A stretch of 64,000 nt of DNA from HTCC5015 sp051747425 (lineage in GTDB: Bacteria; Pseudomonadota; Gammaproteobacteria; HTCC5015). Shown in pieces: positions 35,675 to 44,167 of this stretch. How positions within the stretch are numbered: position 1 is the stretch's first letter; every line of letters begins with the position of its first letter. The stretch spans positions 1-64,000 of the forward strand of contig JBNJGD010000004.1 in NCBI GenBank assembly GCA_051747425.1, in the 5' to 3' direction. A program made the translations under genes and the position numbers. A model generated the notes under the pieces. That model searched no databases. It worked only from the letters and a program-made list of their open reading frames with translations, and was not told the origin of the DNA.

Positions 35675-35692
35675 CCATCTTGTACAAGATGG
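35675..35692. promoter_or_regulatory. Perfect 18-base palindrome between the RND gene and oxyR
   Basis: CCATCTTGTACAAGATGG is a complete dyad without mismatch, 60 bases before the RND transporter ATG and 104 before oxyR. This size and symmetry suit a TetR- or LuxR-type dimer. No such regulator is encoded in the neighbourhood, and the sequence is unlike the OxyR ATAG-N7 pattern. Confidence 0.55.
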
Positions 35693-35795
35693 TCGTTAAA
35701 GCGGACTTCAATTCCCAAACCGGGTGGGATAAAGTAATCGCCAATTACTATTGATGCGTTTTCTTCAATCACACACAGCTATTCGAGACGCCGAC

Positions 35796-36722
35796 ATGAA
35801 TATTCGCGATCTGCAGTACCTCACTGCCCTGGCCGAGCACAAACACTTCGGTCGCGCCGCCGAGGCCTGCCATGTCAGTCAGCCGACCCTGAGCACCCAG
35901 ATCAAGAAACTCGAGGCCGAGCTGAATGTGGCCCTGGTGGAGCGCGACAACAAAAAAGTCATGCTCACCGAGGTGGGGCAGACGGTGGTCGACCGGGCCA
36001 GCGATGTGCTGCGCGGCGTGGAAGAGATCCGCAGCATCGCCCTGCAGGCCGCCGACCCCGAGGCCGGGCGCCTGGCCCTGGGACTGATCCCCACCATTGG
36101 TCCCTACCTGCTGCCCTACGCCGTGCGCGCCATCAAAAAGCGCTTCCCCGATCTCAAGCTGTTCCTCTACGAGGCCCAGACCGCCGATCTGGTGGAGATG
36201 CTCAAGGCCGGCAAGATCGACGCCGCCATCATGGCCCTGCCGGTGGAAGACGATCGCCTCGACCACCTGCCCATTTACAGCGAGGCCTTCCTCGCCGCCG
36301 TGCCCTTCACCCACGAACTCGCCGGCAGAAAGGACATCGACCCGAACGAACTCAAGGACGAGGAAATCATGCTGCTGGAGGACGGCCACTGCCTGCGCGA
36401 CCAGGCCCTGGAAGTCTGCCAGAATGTGGGCGCCAGCGAGATGAACGGCTTCCGCGCCACCAGTCTGGAGACTCTGCGCCAGATGGTGGCCAGCGGCGCC
36501 GGCGTCACCCTGCTGCCCACCCTGGCCGCCGAGACCAGTCAGAACGAAAACGGCGACATCGCCATCATTCCCTTCAAGGACCCGCAACCCGAGCGCGAGG
36601 TGGGCATCTTTTTCCGCCCCTCCAGCCCGCGCAAGGCGCTGTTCAAGGCCCTCGGCGAGGCCATTGGCGAGCGCCTGCCCAAGGGACTGAAAAACCACCT
36701 CCGCATCATCTCCAACCCGTAG
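35796..36722 (+). CDS. oxyR: Hydrogen-peroxide sensor OxyR
   Basis: 308 residues from the ATG at 35796. LysR-type N-terminal helix-turn-helix (EHKHFGRAAEACHVSQPTLS, 14-33). The redox cysteines are Cys199 and Cys208 in HCLRDQALEVC, the same numbers as in E. coli OxyR. Peroxide forms the disulfide and activates antioxidant genes. Typical targets (katG, ahpCF) are not in this window. Divergent from the RND transporter. Confidence 0.95.
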   Translation: MNIRDLQYLTALAEHKHFGRAAEACHVSQPTLSTQIKKLEAELNVALVERDNKKVMLTEVGQTVVDRASDVLRGVEEIRSIALQAADPEAGRLALGLIPTIGPYLLPYAVRAIKKRFPDLKLFLYEAQTADLVEMLKAGKIDAAIMALPVEDDRLDHLPIYSEAFLAAVPFTHELAGRKDIDPNELKDEEIMLLEDGHCLRDQALEVCQNVGASEMNGFRATSLETLRQMVASGAGVTLLPTLAAETSQNENGDIAIIPFKDPQPEREVGIFFRPSSPRKALFKALGEAIGERLPKGLKNHLRIISNP

Positions 36723-36737
36723 TAAAACGAGAACCCA

Positions 36738-37160
36738 ATGAGCGAACAAACCCTTTTGCACGAACACCGTCTGGACATCCGCTGGGGCGACATGGACGCC
36801 CTGGGCCATGTCAACAATGTGATCTATTTCCGCTACTTCGAGCAGGCCCGGGCCAGCTGGCTGGCCACCATCGGCGATGCCGACAGCATCAACACCGCCA
36901 GCGAGGGACCGCTGATCATCACCGCCGATGCCACCTACCTGAAGCCGGTGGTCTACCCCGCCACCCTGATCATCCGCATGCTCGGCGAAGCCCCCGGGCG
37001 CAGCAGTTTCAACATCCACTACGAAATCCGCAACGCCGACGACCCGGACACCCTCTACACCACCGGCAACACCAAAGTCGTCTGGGCCGACCAGAAAGCC
37101 GCCAAATCCATCCCCGTCCCCGACCACATCCGGCAATTGCTGCCCGATTCTGAAAAATAG
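36738..37160 (+). CDS. Hotdog-fold acyl-CoA thioesterase (4HBT/YbgC type)
   Basis: 140 residues of the 4-hydroxybenzoyl-CoA thioesterase type: RWGDMDALGHVNNVIYFRYFEQAR (about 17-40) with the catalytic Asp followed by GHVNN. It hydrolyses acyl-CoA thioesters; chain specificity unknown. Starts 15 bases after oxyR. Its TAG stop is the first three bases of an inverted repeat, so the repeat has supplied or captured the gene end. Confidence 0.88.
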   Translation: MSEQTLLHEHRLDIRWGDMDALGHVNNVIYFRYFEQARASWLATIGDADSINTASEGPLIITADATYLKPVVYPATLIIRMLGEAPGRSSFNIHYEIRNADDPDTLYTTGNTKVVWADQKAAKSIPVPDHIRQLLPDSEK

Positions 37161-37319
37161 CCACAGAGCGCACAGAGAACACAGAGTGTGTTTTGCGTGG
37201 AAAGGGCATGACTTGTGTAGGGCGGAAATGCCGGAGGCATCTCCGCCGTGTCTTTGGCGGAAGCGGCTTCGCCGCGTCCGCCCTACGAGCTCTGTGCCCT
37301 CTGTGAACTCTGTGGCTAA
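37158..37319. repeat. Large nested inverted repeat after the thioesterase gene
   Basis: The outer arms TAGCCACAGAG (left) and CTCTGTGGCTA (right) are complementary and each continues with ACACAGAG-type units. Inside, GTAGGGCGGA and TCCGCCCTAC pair, and within those small GCCGGAGGC and GCGGCTTCGCCGC hairpins form. A transcript could fold into one long hairpin. The outer arms match the repeat at 31897-31929. Confidence 0.8.
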
Positions 37320-37389
37320 CATTCACAAGCCAATCACAGGGCGCGATTAGTCTGTCGTAATAAACGAAAGAAAGTGATTGAATCGGGGT

Positions 37390-38358
37390 ATGAAGAGCGC
37401 AGAAATGGAACCAGGCGAAAAGATTCCGGTGGGCATCAGCCAGTGCCTGTTGGGGGACAAGGTGCGCTATGACGGCGAGCACAAGCGCTCGCGCTTTTGC
37501 ACCGATGTCCTGGCACCGTATTTTGACTTTGAGCCCATCTGCCCCGAGGTGGCCATTGGCCTGGGAATTCCCCGCCCGCCGATCCGCCTGGTGGAGGACG
37601 AGGGCGAGGTGCGCGTCAAGGGAGTGAAGAAGGCCGATCTCGACCCCACCGACGACTTGCGCGAATACTCTGAAAAGCGAACCTCGCAACTCGATCACCT
37701 GTGCGGCTACATCCTGATGCAAAAATCCCCCAGCTGCGGCATGGAGCGGGTGGCGGTCTACCACCCCAACGGCAACCCGCTGCACCACCAGGGCGTGGGG
37801 GTGTACGCCGAAGTGCTGAAGCGCAACCACCCTCTGCTGCCCATCGAGGAATCGGGGCGCCTTAACGACAGCACCCTGCGCGAGAACTTTATCGCCCGGG
37901 TCTACGCCTTTTACCGCTGGAAAAAAATCGAAAACAACCTGACGCCCAAAGTGCTGATCGACTTCTATTCGGATTACAAATATCTGGTAATGGCCCACGA
38001 CCCGCAGGCCTATCACAGCATCGGACAACTGCTGGCCGACATGAAAGGCGATGACATCGATACCATTGGTGAGCAATTCATCGAACTCCTGATGAACACC
38101 CTGAAAATTCCGGCCACGCGAAAAACCAACACCAATGTGTTGATGCATATCCAGGGCTATTTCAAAAAGCAATTAAGCAGCGACGAAAAGCAGGAATTGG
38201 CTCAAGTCATCGAGCAGTATCGACAGGGCATTATTCCCATGATTGCCCCCATGGTATTGATCAAGCACTTTTTGAAACAACACCCCAGCGAATACCTTGA
38301 GCGACAGGCCTTCCTCAACCCCTACCCCGAGGCACTGAGCCTGCGCAATGCCATCTGA
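37390..38358 (+). CDS. DUF523 and DUF1722 protein (YbgA-like fusion)
   Basis: 322 residues. The N-terminal DUF523 half has GISQCLLGDKVRYDGEHK near residue 12 and SPSCGMERV near 115, with conserved cysteines. The C-terminal DUF1722 half covers about 190-310. DUF523-DUF1722 proteins are regularly encoded just upstream of phrB, as here, with an 11-base overlap. A role in 2-thiouracil desulfuration has been described for DUF523; the role of the fusion is open. The ATG at 37390 or 37405 could be the start. Confidence 0.85.
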   Translation: MKSAEMEPGEKIPVGISQCLLGDKVRYDGEHKRSRFCTDVLAPYFDFEPICPEVAIGLGIPRPPIRLVEDEGEVRVKGVKKADLDPTDDLREYSEKRTSQLDHLCGYILMQKSPSCGMERVAVYHPNGNPLHHQGVGVYAEVLKRNHPLLPIEESGRLNDSTLRENFIARVYAFYRWKKIENNLTPKVLIDFYSDYKYLVMAHDPQAYHSIGQLLADMKGDDIDTIGEQFIELLMNTLKIPATRKTNTNVLMHIQGYFKKQLSSDEKQELAQVIEQYRQGIIPMIAPMVLIKHFLKQHPSEYLERQAFLNPYPEALSLRNAI

Positions 38359-39802
38359 AGTCATCGCCATCTGGTTTCGCAGCGATCTTCGCTGCCACGA
38401 CAACCGGGCGCTGTCGCAGGCCGTGGCCGAGGCCAACCAGCGCGGCCTGCCCCTGGTGGCGCTCTACTACGCGACACCGGATCAGTGGCGTTCCCACGAT
38501 GTCTCGGCGGTTCAGGTGGATTTTATCCTGCGCCATCTGCCGCCTCTGGCCTCGTCACTCAAAGCGCTCAACATCCCCCTGCGGGCAGTGGTTCAGCCCA
38601 ACTTCGCCGCCATTCCCGAACATTTGTCCGATTTGTGCCGGGATCACGGCATTTGCAAAGTGTTCGCCAATCGCGAGTACCCGGTCAATGAGATCGAGCG
38701 GGATCGTCAGGTGGCAGAGGCGCTGGAGAAAATCGGCGTCGATACGCAGTGGTGCCACGACTTCACCCTGCTTCCGCCGGGCAGCGTGCGCACCGGACAG
38801 GGCGATATCTACAAGGTCTTTACCCCCTTCAAGCGCCAGTACATCAAACAGCTAACCCCCGAGGACTACGCCGAGGCGCCGGTGGCGCCGGTCACAGTGG
38901 CCGCGCCAGCCTCATTCGCCACGAAGCCGCCAGAGAACCTGGACGGCTTCAAGCCAACTCAATCACCGGAGTGGCTGGCAAAGCTGTGGCCCGCCGGCGA
39001 GGACGCCGCACTGCAACGGCTGGATAAATTCATCGATCACCGACTGTTCGATTACCAGGATCAGCGGGACTTCCCCGGACTCAGGGGCACCAGCGCCCTG
39101 TCGGCCTATCTGGCGGTGGGCAGCCTGTCGCCCCGGGCCACCCTGCGCGCCGCCCTGGCCGCCAACGGCGGCGAGTTCGACAGCGGCCAGGAGGGCGCCA
39201 AAACCTGGATCGGCGAATTGATCTGGCGGGATTTCTATCAGCATATTCTCACCGGCTTTCCCCGGGTCAGTCGCGGTCTGGCCTTTCAGCCCCACACCGA
39301 AGCCGTCGAGTGGCGCGACGACCCCGAGAGCCTGGCAGCCTGGAGAAATGGGCGCACCGGCATTCCCATTGTCGATGCCGCCATGCGCCAGTTGCTCGAC
39401 ACCGGCTGGATGCACAACCGGCTGCGCATGGTGACCGCCATGTTCCTGAGCAAGAATCTGCTGATCGACTGGCGCGAGGGAGAGCGACACTTTCGCCAGC
39501 AGTTAATCGACGGCGAGCTGGGCTCCAACAACGGCGGTTGGCAGTGGGCCGCCTCCACCGGCACCGACGCCGCCCCCTACTTCCGGGTATTCAATCCGGT
39601 CACCCAGGGCCAGCGCTTTGACCCGCAAGGCGACTTTATCCGCCGCTACCTGCCCGAGCTGAAGTCCCTTGACGATCGACACATCCACACGCCCTGGAAG
39701 GCCCCCGACTTCGAAGCCCTGGGCTACCCGGCCCCCATCGTCGACCTCAAGACCAGCCGCCAGCGGGCCATAGAGGCCTTCCGCTCTCTGCCCGGGCGCT
39801 AA
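38348..39802 (+). CDS. phrB: Deoxyribodipyrimidine photolyase
   Basis: 484 residues of the class I CPD photolyase type (E. coli PhrB 472). N-terminal antenna domain starting VIAIWFRSDLRCHDNRAL. FAD-binding C-terminal domain with IGELIWRDFYQHIL, TGIPIVDAAMRQL, WMHNRLRMVTA and NNGGWQWAASTGTDAAPYFRVF; the last contains the flavin-contacting residues. Repairs UV dimers with blue light. Overlaps the DUF523/DUF1722 gene. Confidence 0.95.
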   Translation: MPSEVIAIWFRSDLRCHDNRALSQAVAEANQRGLPLVALYYATPDQWRSHDVSAVQVDFILRHLPPLASSLKALNIPLRAVVQPNFAAIPEHLSDLCRDHGICKVFANREYPVNEIERDRQVAEALEKIGVDTQWCHDFTLLPPGSVRTGQGDIYKVFTPFKRQYIKQLTPEDYAEAPVAPVTVAAPASFATKPPENLDGFKPTQSPEWLAKLWPAGEDAALQRLDKFIDHRLFDYQDQRDFPGLRGTSALSAYLAVGSLSPRATLRAALAANGGEFDSGQEGAKTWIGELIWRDFYQHILTGFPRVSRGLAFQPHTEAVEWRDDPESLAAWRNGRTGIPIVDAAMRQLLDTGWMHNRLRMVTAMFLSKNLLIDWREGERHFRQQLIDGELGSNNGGWQWAASTGTDAAPYFRVFNPVTQGQRFDPQGDFIRRYLPELKSLDDRHIHTPWKAPDFEALGYPAPIVDLKTSRQRAIEAFRSLPGR

Positions 39803-39827
39803 GCATCAAACGGGCAGAGTAATTCAC

Positions 39828-39856
39828 TTGCATCAGTAAATGAGAATGCATATCAT
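39828..39856 (+). promoter_or_regulatory. Fur-controlled promoter of the iron ABC transporter
   Basis: A -35 TTGCAT (39828-39833) and -10 TATCAT (39851-39856) are exactly 17 bases apart. TGAGAAT-G-CATATCA (39841-39855) matches the Fur 7-1-7 dyad TGATAAT-N-ATTATCA with a few mismatches and overlaps the -10. Iron-loaded Fur would block polymerase. The first codon of the binding protein is 41 bases downstream. Confidence 0.75.
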
Positions 39857-39896
39857 GTACAGACATTTTCAAACCCAGCTCATGTGAGAGACACCG

Positions 39897-40961
39897 ATGA
39901 AGCACCTGGCTCGACTGACCCTGATTTCCATCGCCGCTCTGGGCCTGATGGCCTGCCAATCCGAAGAATCCGAAAACGCCGAGCGGGAAGCCAAGTCGAA
40001 CCCGGTGGTCAATGTCTACTCTTACCGTCAGGAAAACCTGATCAAGCCGGCTTTGGATAACTTCAGCCGCCAGACGGGCATTCAGGTCAACCTGGTCACC
40101 GGCAAGGCCGATGCCCTGTTCCAGCGACTCAAGAGCGAGGGCGCCAACTCCCCTGCCGATGTTCTGATTACCGCCGATGCGGGTCGTCTCTACCGGGCCA
40201 AGGAGGCCGGACTGCTCCAGGCCATCGAATCGGACACTCTGAACCAGCGCATCCCCACCGAGCTGCGCGATAGCGACAATCAATGGTATGGCCTGTCGCG
40301 CCGCGCCCGGGTGGTTTTCTACAACAAGGAAGCGGTCGACCCCGCCGAGCTGGGCAGCTACCTGGACCTGACCGACGAGCAGTGGGAGGGACGCATCTGC
40401 ATTCGCTCTTCCGGCAATATTTACAATCAGTCGCTGTTGGCCTCGATGATTGCCCACCACGGCAGTGAGGTGGCCAAGGAGTGGGCCGCCGGCATGGTCG
40501 CCAATATGGCCCGCGATCCCCAGGGCGGCGATCGCGATCAGCTCAAGGGCGCCGCCGTCGGTGTCTGTGACATCGCCGTCGCCAATACCTATTACTACGG
40601 CAGCTGGGTGGATTCCGCCGATGAAACCGACCGCGGATACGCCGCGCGTCTGGGCGTACACTACCCCAACCAGGGTGAAGACGGCCACGGTGCCCATATC
40701 AATGTTTCCGGCGCCGGCGTCACCCGCCACGCCCCCAACCGCGAAGCCGCTGTCACCCTGATCGAATACCTCAGCGGCGACGAGGCCCAGCAGTTCTACG
40801 CCAGCGCCAACCACGAGTACCCGGTGGTCGAGGGCGTCGCCGTCAGCGATATCGTCAAGAGCTGGGGTTACCCCTTCAAGGCCGACGATCTGTCTCTCAA
40901 CCAACTCGGCCAGAACAACGCCGAAGCGGTGCGTATCTTCGACCAGGTCGGCTGGAAATAA
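39897..40961 (+). CDS. Ferric iron ABC transporter, substrate-binding lipoprotein
   Basis: 354 residues. Signal peptide with lipobox LMAC (Cys20), then a class II periplasmic-binding fold of the FbpA/FutA/AfuA type: NVYSYRQENLIKPALD, GKADALFQRLKSEG, YNKEAVDPAEL and a late NTYYYGSW run whose tyrosines fit iron coordination. Delivers Fe3+ to the permease encoded next. A Fur-type promoter precedes it. Confidence 0.9.
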   Translation: MKHLARLTLISIAALGLMACQSEESENAEREAKSNPVVNVYSYRQENLIKPALDNFSRQTGIQVNLVTGKADALFQRLKSEGANSPADVLITADAGRLYRAKEAGLLQAIESDTLNQRIPTELRDSDNQWYGLSRRARVVFYNKEAVDPAELGSYLDLTDEQWEGRICIRSSGNIYNQSLLASMIAHHGSEVAKEWAAGMVANMARDPQGGDRDQLKGAAVGVCDIAVANTYYYGSWVDSADETDRGYAARLGVHYPNQGEDGHGAHINVSGAGVTRHAPNREAAVTLIEYLSGDEAQQFYASANHEYPVVEGVAVSDIVKSWGYPFKADDLSLNQLGQNNAEAVRIFDQVGWK

Positions 40962-42656
40962 TTGAAAACCCGGGGCCTGTCCTGGCGCGGCGCCACCTGG
41001 GCGGTGGCGCTGTTGCTCGCCACGCCGGTGGCGACCCTGTTGCTGTTTGCCTTTGTTCCCGAGAGTGACAGCTGGGAGCACCTCAAAAGCACCGTCTTAA
41101 AAGACTATATCCTCAACTCCCTGGTGCTCGGCGCCGGGGTAGCCGTCGGCACCTTTGTGATTGGCACCGGTACCGCCTGGCTGACGACCATGTATCACTT
41201 CCCCGGGCGACGCCTCTTTCAGTGGGCGCTGCTCCTGCCCATGGCCATGCCTGCCTATATCATCGCCTTTACCTACACCGGCCTGCTGGATGCCACGGGA
41301 CCTCTGCAGGAGGGACTGCGCCAGCTCACCGGGCTCGATTACGGCGATTACTGGTTTCCCGATGTCCGCAGTCTGGGTGGCGCCACCGCCATGCTCACCC
41401 TGGTGCTCTATCCCTATGTCTACCTGCTAAGCCGCGCCAGCTTTGTCGAGCAATCCCTGTGCGTACTCGATGTCGGACGCACCCTGGGTCTGGGGCCCTT
41501 CCAACGCTTCTGGAGGATCGCTCTGCCCCTGGCCCGACCGGGCATTGTCGCCGGTGTGTCTCTCGCCGTCATGGAAACCCTGGCCGACTACGGCACCGTT
41601 CAGTACTTCGGCCTGAGCACCTTTACCACCGGTATCTTCCGCACCTGGTTTGGCCTCAATGACCCGGCCGGCGCCGCCCGCCTGTCGGTGATGTTGCTGG
41701 CCATTGTGATGCTGTTTCTGTTTATCGAAAGGCGTTCGCGCCAACGCAACCGCTACAATCACACCAGTCAGCGACTCCAGCGACTCCAGCCCACACCGCT
41801 CACCGGGTACCGCGCGGCACTGGCCACGGCCGCCTGTGCCGCACCGCTGGTACTGGGTTTTGCCCTGCCAATGGTGCAGCTCGGCCAGTGGGCCATTGCC
41901 GAGCGACAGCGCATTGACCCGGCCTTTCTACAGCTGGGCTGGAACAGTCTGTGGCTGGCCGCCCTGACCGCAGTGCTGGCAGTGGCCCTGGCGGCCCTGC
42001 TGGCCTATACCCTGCGCCTGCACCAGACCCTGGGGCAACGCATTGCCGTACGCAGTGCCGGACTGGGCTACGCCATACCCGGAACGGTGGTGGCCGTGGG
42101 TGTGATGATACCCGCCGGCGAGATCGACCGACTGGTCAATCAGTTGTGGCCCCAGGGCTGGGGCGATTCGCCTGGCTTGATATTGAGTGGCACCTTCACC
42201 GCTCTGGTGTTTGCCTATCTGGTGCGCTTTATGGCCGTCTCCCTGCAAACCATTGACAGTGGACTGGGCAAGATCAAGCCCAGCCTGGACGACGCCGCGC
42301 AAAGTCTCGGCGCCAGCCGCTGGCGACTGCTCTCGCGCATCCACATACCGATGATGCGCGGTTCGTTGCTCACTGCACTGTTGCTGGTGTTTGTCGATGT
42401 ACTCAAGGAATTGCCCGCCACCCTGGTGATGCGCCCCTTTAACTTCAATACACTGGCCGTGCGCGCCTTTGAGCTGGCCTCCGACGAACGCCTGGCCCAG
42501 GCGGCCCTGCCCGCAGTGGCCATCGTCTTGACCGGGCTCATCCCGGTAATTCTGTTAAGTGTTAGTATTGCCCGGGGTCGACGCCCCGGTCCCGCAGCGA
42601 CGGGGTCAAACGATGCATCGAGCACTCCCCCCGCAACACGGGCACAGCCGCTATGA
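40962..42656 (+). CDS. Ferric iron ABC transporter, fused permease
   Basis: 564 residues, two tandem binding-protein-dependent permease units (about 12 membrane helices) as in FbpB/AfuB. EAA-type loops are visible near residue 170 (VGRTLGLGPFQRFWRIALPLARPG) and near 450 (AAQSLGASRWRLLSRIHIPMMRG). The start is TTG directly after the upstream TAA, with GGAAATAA upstream, so translation is coupled. Its stop overlaps the ATPase gene. Confidence 0.9.
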   Translation: MKTRGLSWRGATWAVALLLATPVATLLLFAFVPESDSWEHLKSTVLKDYILNSLVLGAGVAVGTFVIGTGTAWLTTMYHFPGRRLFQWALLLPMAMPAYIIAFTYTGLLDATGPLQEGLRQLTGLDYGDYWFPDVRSLGGATAMLTLVLYPYVYLLSRASFVEQSLCVLDVGRTLGLGPFQRFWRIALPLARPGIVAGVSLAVMETLADYGTVQYFGLSTFTTGIFRTWFGLNDPAGAARLSVMLLAIVMLFLFIERRSRQRNRYNHTSQRLQRLQPTPLTGYRAALATAACAAPLVLGFALPMVQLGQWAIAERQRIDPAFLQLGWNSLWLAALTAVLAVALAALLAYTLRLHQTLGQRIAVRSAGLGYAIPGTVVAVGVMIPAGEIDRLVNQLWPQGWGDSPGLILSGTFTALVFAYLVRFMAVSLQTIDSGLGKIKPSLDDAAQSLGASRWRLLSRIHIPMMRGSLLTALLLVFVDVLKELPATLVMRPFNFNTLAVRAFELASDERLAQAALPAVAIVLTGLIPVILLSVSIARGRRPGPAATGSNDASSTPPATRAQPL

Positions 42657-43705
42657 GCCAGCACACACAACTGAGCATTGACCAGCTGGACATCCACCTC
42701 GGTGGGCAACCCATCCTCGAGGGCGTGTCACTGGATCTGGCCCAGGGCGAGATCGGCTGTCTGCTGGGCCCCAGCGGCTGTGGCAAAACCACACTGCTGC
42801 GCTGCATCGCCGGTTTTGAACAACCACTGGCGGGGCGCATCACCCTGGGCGGGCAAGCGGTTGCCGATCACCGCCATACTGTCCCTGTGGAGCGGCGGCA
42901 TGTGGGCATGGTGTTTCAGGATTTTGCCCTCTTCCCCCACCTCAGCGTCGCCGACAACATCGGCTTCGGGCTCAAGGGGCAAAAGCGGGAACGGCGTGAA
43001 GCCAGGGTCGATGAACTGCTGCAGCTGGTGGGTCTGGCAGGTCACCGCCACCACTATCCCCATGAAATTTCCGGCGGACAGCAACAGCGAGTGGCACTGG
43101 CCCGGGCACTGGCGACCAAACCCGATATTCTGTTGCTCGACGAGCCCTTCTCAAGCATGGACAATGCCCTACGGGAACAACTCGCCCGCAGTGTGCGCGA
43201 GATTCTCAAAACCGAGGGCGTCACCGCCCTGATGGTCACCCACGACCAGCTCGAGGCCTTTGCCATCGCCGATGTCGTCGGCGTCATGAGCGGAGGTGCG
43301 CTGCTCCAGTGGGGCACTGCCTACGAACTCTACCACCAGCCCGCCAGCCGTTTTGTCGCCAACTTCGTCGGTCGCGGCACTTTCATTCACGGCGAGACCA
43401 GTACCGAGGGACGGGTCCAGACGGCTCTGGGCGAGTTGCCCTGCCCGCCCGGACACTGTCCTGTGGGGCAGGCTTTCGATGTACTGGTGAGACCGGACGA
43501 CATCATCCACGATGACGACAGCCACTGGCGCGCCACGATTATCGGCCGCAGCTTCCACGGCGCCCATTTCCTCTATCGCCTGAAACTGGACAGCGGCGAG
43601 GAAGTACTGTGTTACGCCCCCAGTCACCACAATCACCGCATCGGCGAGGCCATCGGCATTCGCCACGAGGCCGACCACATCGTGGCCTTTGCCGCCAGTC
43701 ACTGA
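42653..43705 (+). CDS. Ferric iron ABC transporter, ATP-binding subunit
   Basis: 350 residues. Walker A GPSGCGKTT (about 40-48), Q-loop VFQDFALFPH, signature ISGGQQQRVALARAL (about 140) and Walker B ILLLDEPFS, then a C-terminal regulatory domain. FbpC/AfuC type. The ATG overlaps the permease stop (ATGA). Third and last gene of the iron operon. Confidence 0.93.
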   Translation: MSQHTQLSIDQLDIHLGGQPILEGVSLDLAQGEIGCLLGPSGCGKTTLLRCIAGFEQPLAGRITLGGQAVADHRHTVPVERRHVGMVFQDFALFPHLSVADNIGFGLKGQKRERREARVDELLQLVGLAGHRHHYPHEISGGQQQRVALARALATKPDILLLDEPFSSMDNALREQLARSVREILKTEGVTALMVTHDQLEAFAIADVVGVMSGGALLQWGTAYELYHQPASRFVANFVGRGTFIHGETSTEGRVQTALGELPCPPGHCPVGQAFDVLVRPDDIIHDDDSHWRATIIGRSFHGAHFLYRLKLDSGEEVLCYAPSHHNHRIGEAIGIRHEADHIVAFAASH

Positions 43706-43726
43706 ACTGCCCCCTGCTCTAACGAG

Positions 43727-43768
43727 ATGACCTGCATCAATGCGCCGAGAGGCGTCTTCGGTTAGGGT
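43727..43768 (+). promoter_or_regulatory. Putative FNR/ANR site and -10 before the SirB-like gene
   Basis: ATGAC-CTGC-ATCAA (43727-43740) resembles TTGAT-N4-ATCAA, with a perfect right half and a 3-of-5 left half. TAGGGT (43763-43768) sits exactly where the -10 of a class II FNR promoter (site centred at -41.5) should be, though it is itself weak. The FNR gene converges on this gene. Confidence 0.45.
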
Positions 43769-43792
43769 GGGCAAAAATTGTGGAGGAAGACG

Positions 43793-44167
43793 ATGCAAGA
43801 CCTGATCAGACACGCGCACATGCTTCTCGGCACCCTGGTGGGTGTGGCCCTGTTTGCCCGCCTGATTCTGGTGGGGGCCCAGTCAACGCTGGTGGCAAAG
43901 AAGCCGCTGGTACTCGGCTTTATGGCCATTGATGTACTGACCTTTTTGTTCGGCGTGGTACTGGTCCTTCAGTTGCCGGCCGTGGCCGTCGAAAACGGTT
44001 GGTTAATGGCCAAGGTCGTGGCCTGGTTTGCCCTCTTCATCACGGTCTTCTCCGCCATGCGCTTTGTCCGCAACACACCGGTCAAGATGGCAATGCTGGT
44101 GATCGGTCTGGCTATCTACGCCTACATCATGGCCGTGGCTCACGGCAAGCAGCCCTGGCCTTTCTAG
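43793..44167 (+). CDS. SirB2-like membrane protein
   Basis: 124 residues from an ATG with GGAGG eight bases upstream. Four membrane helices, with the N-terminal RHAHMLLGTLVGVALFARL pattern of SirB2/invasion-regulator-SirB family proteins (PF04247). Function not known; histidine in helix 1 suggests haem or quinone contact, unproven. Ends overlapping the fnr stop on the other strand by three bases. Confidence 0.78.
   Translation: MQDLIRHAHMLLGTLVGVALFARLILVGAQSTLVAKKPLVLGFMAIDVLTFLFGVVLVLQLPAVAVENGWLMAKVVAWFALFITVFSAMRFVRNTPVKMAMLVIGLAIYAYIMAVAHGKQPWPF

Noticed and set aside
35769..37322. 517-residue leftward reading opposite oxyR and the thioesterase
   Set aside because: OxyR and thioesterase motifs are intact on the plus strand; this is an antisense shadow running into the repeat.
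39747..41081. 444-residue leftward reading opposite the iron-binding protein
   Set aside because: Crosses the Fur promoter and shows no protein family; the plus-strand lipoprotein is clear.
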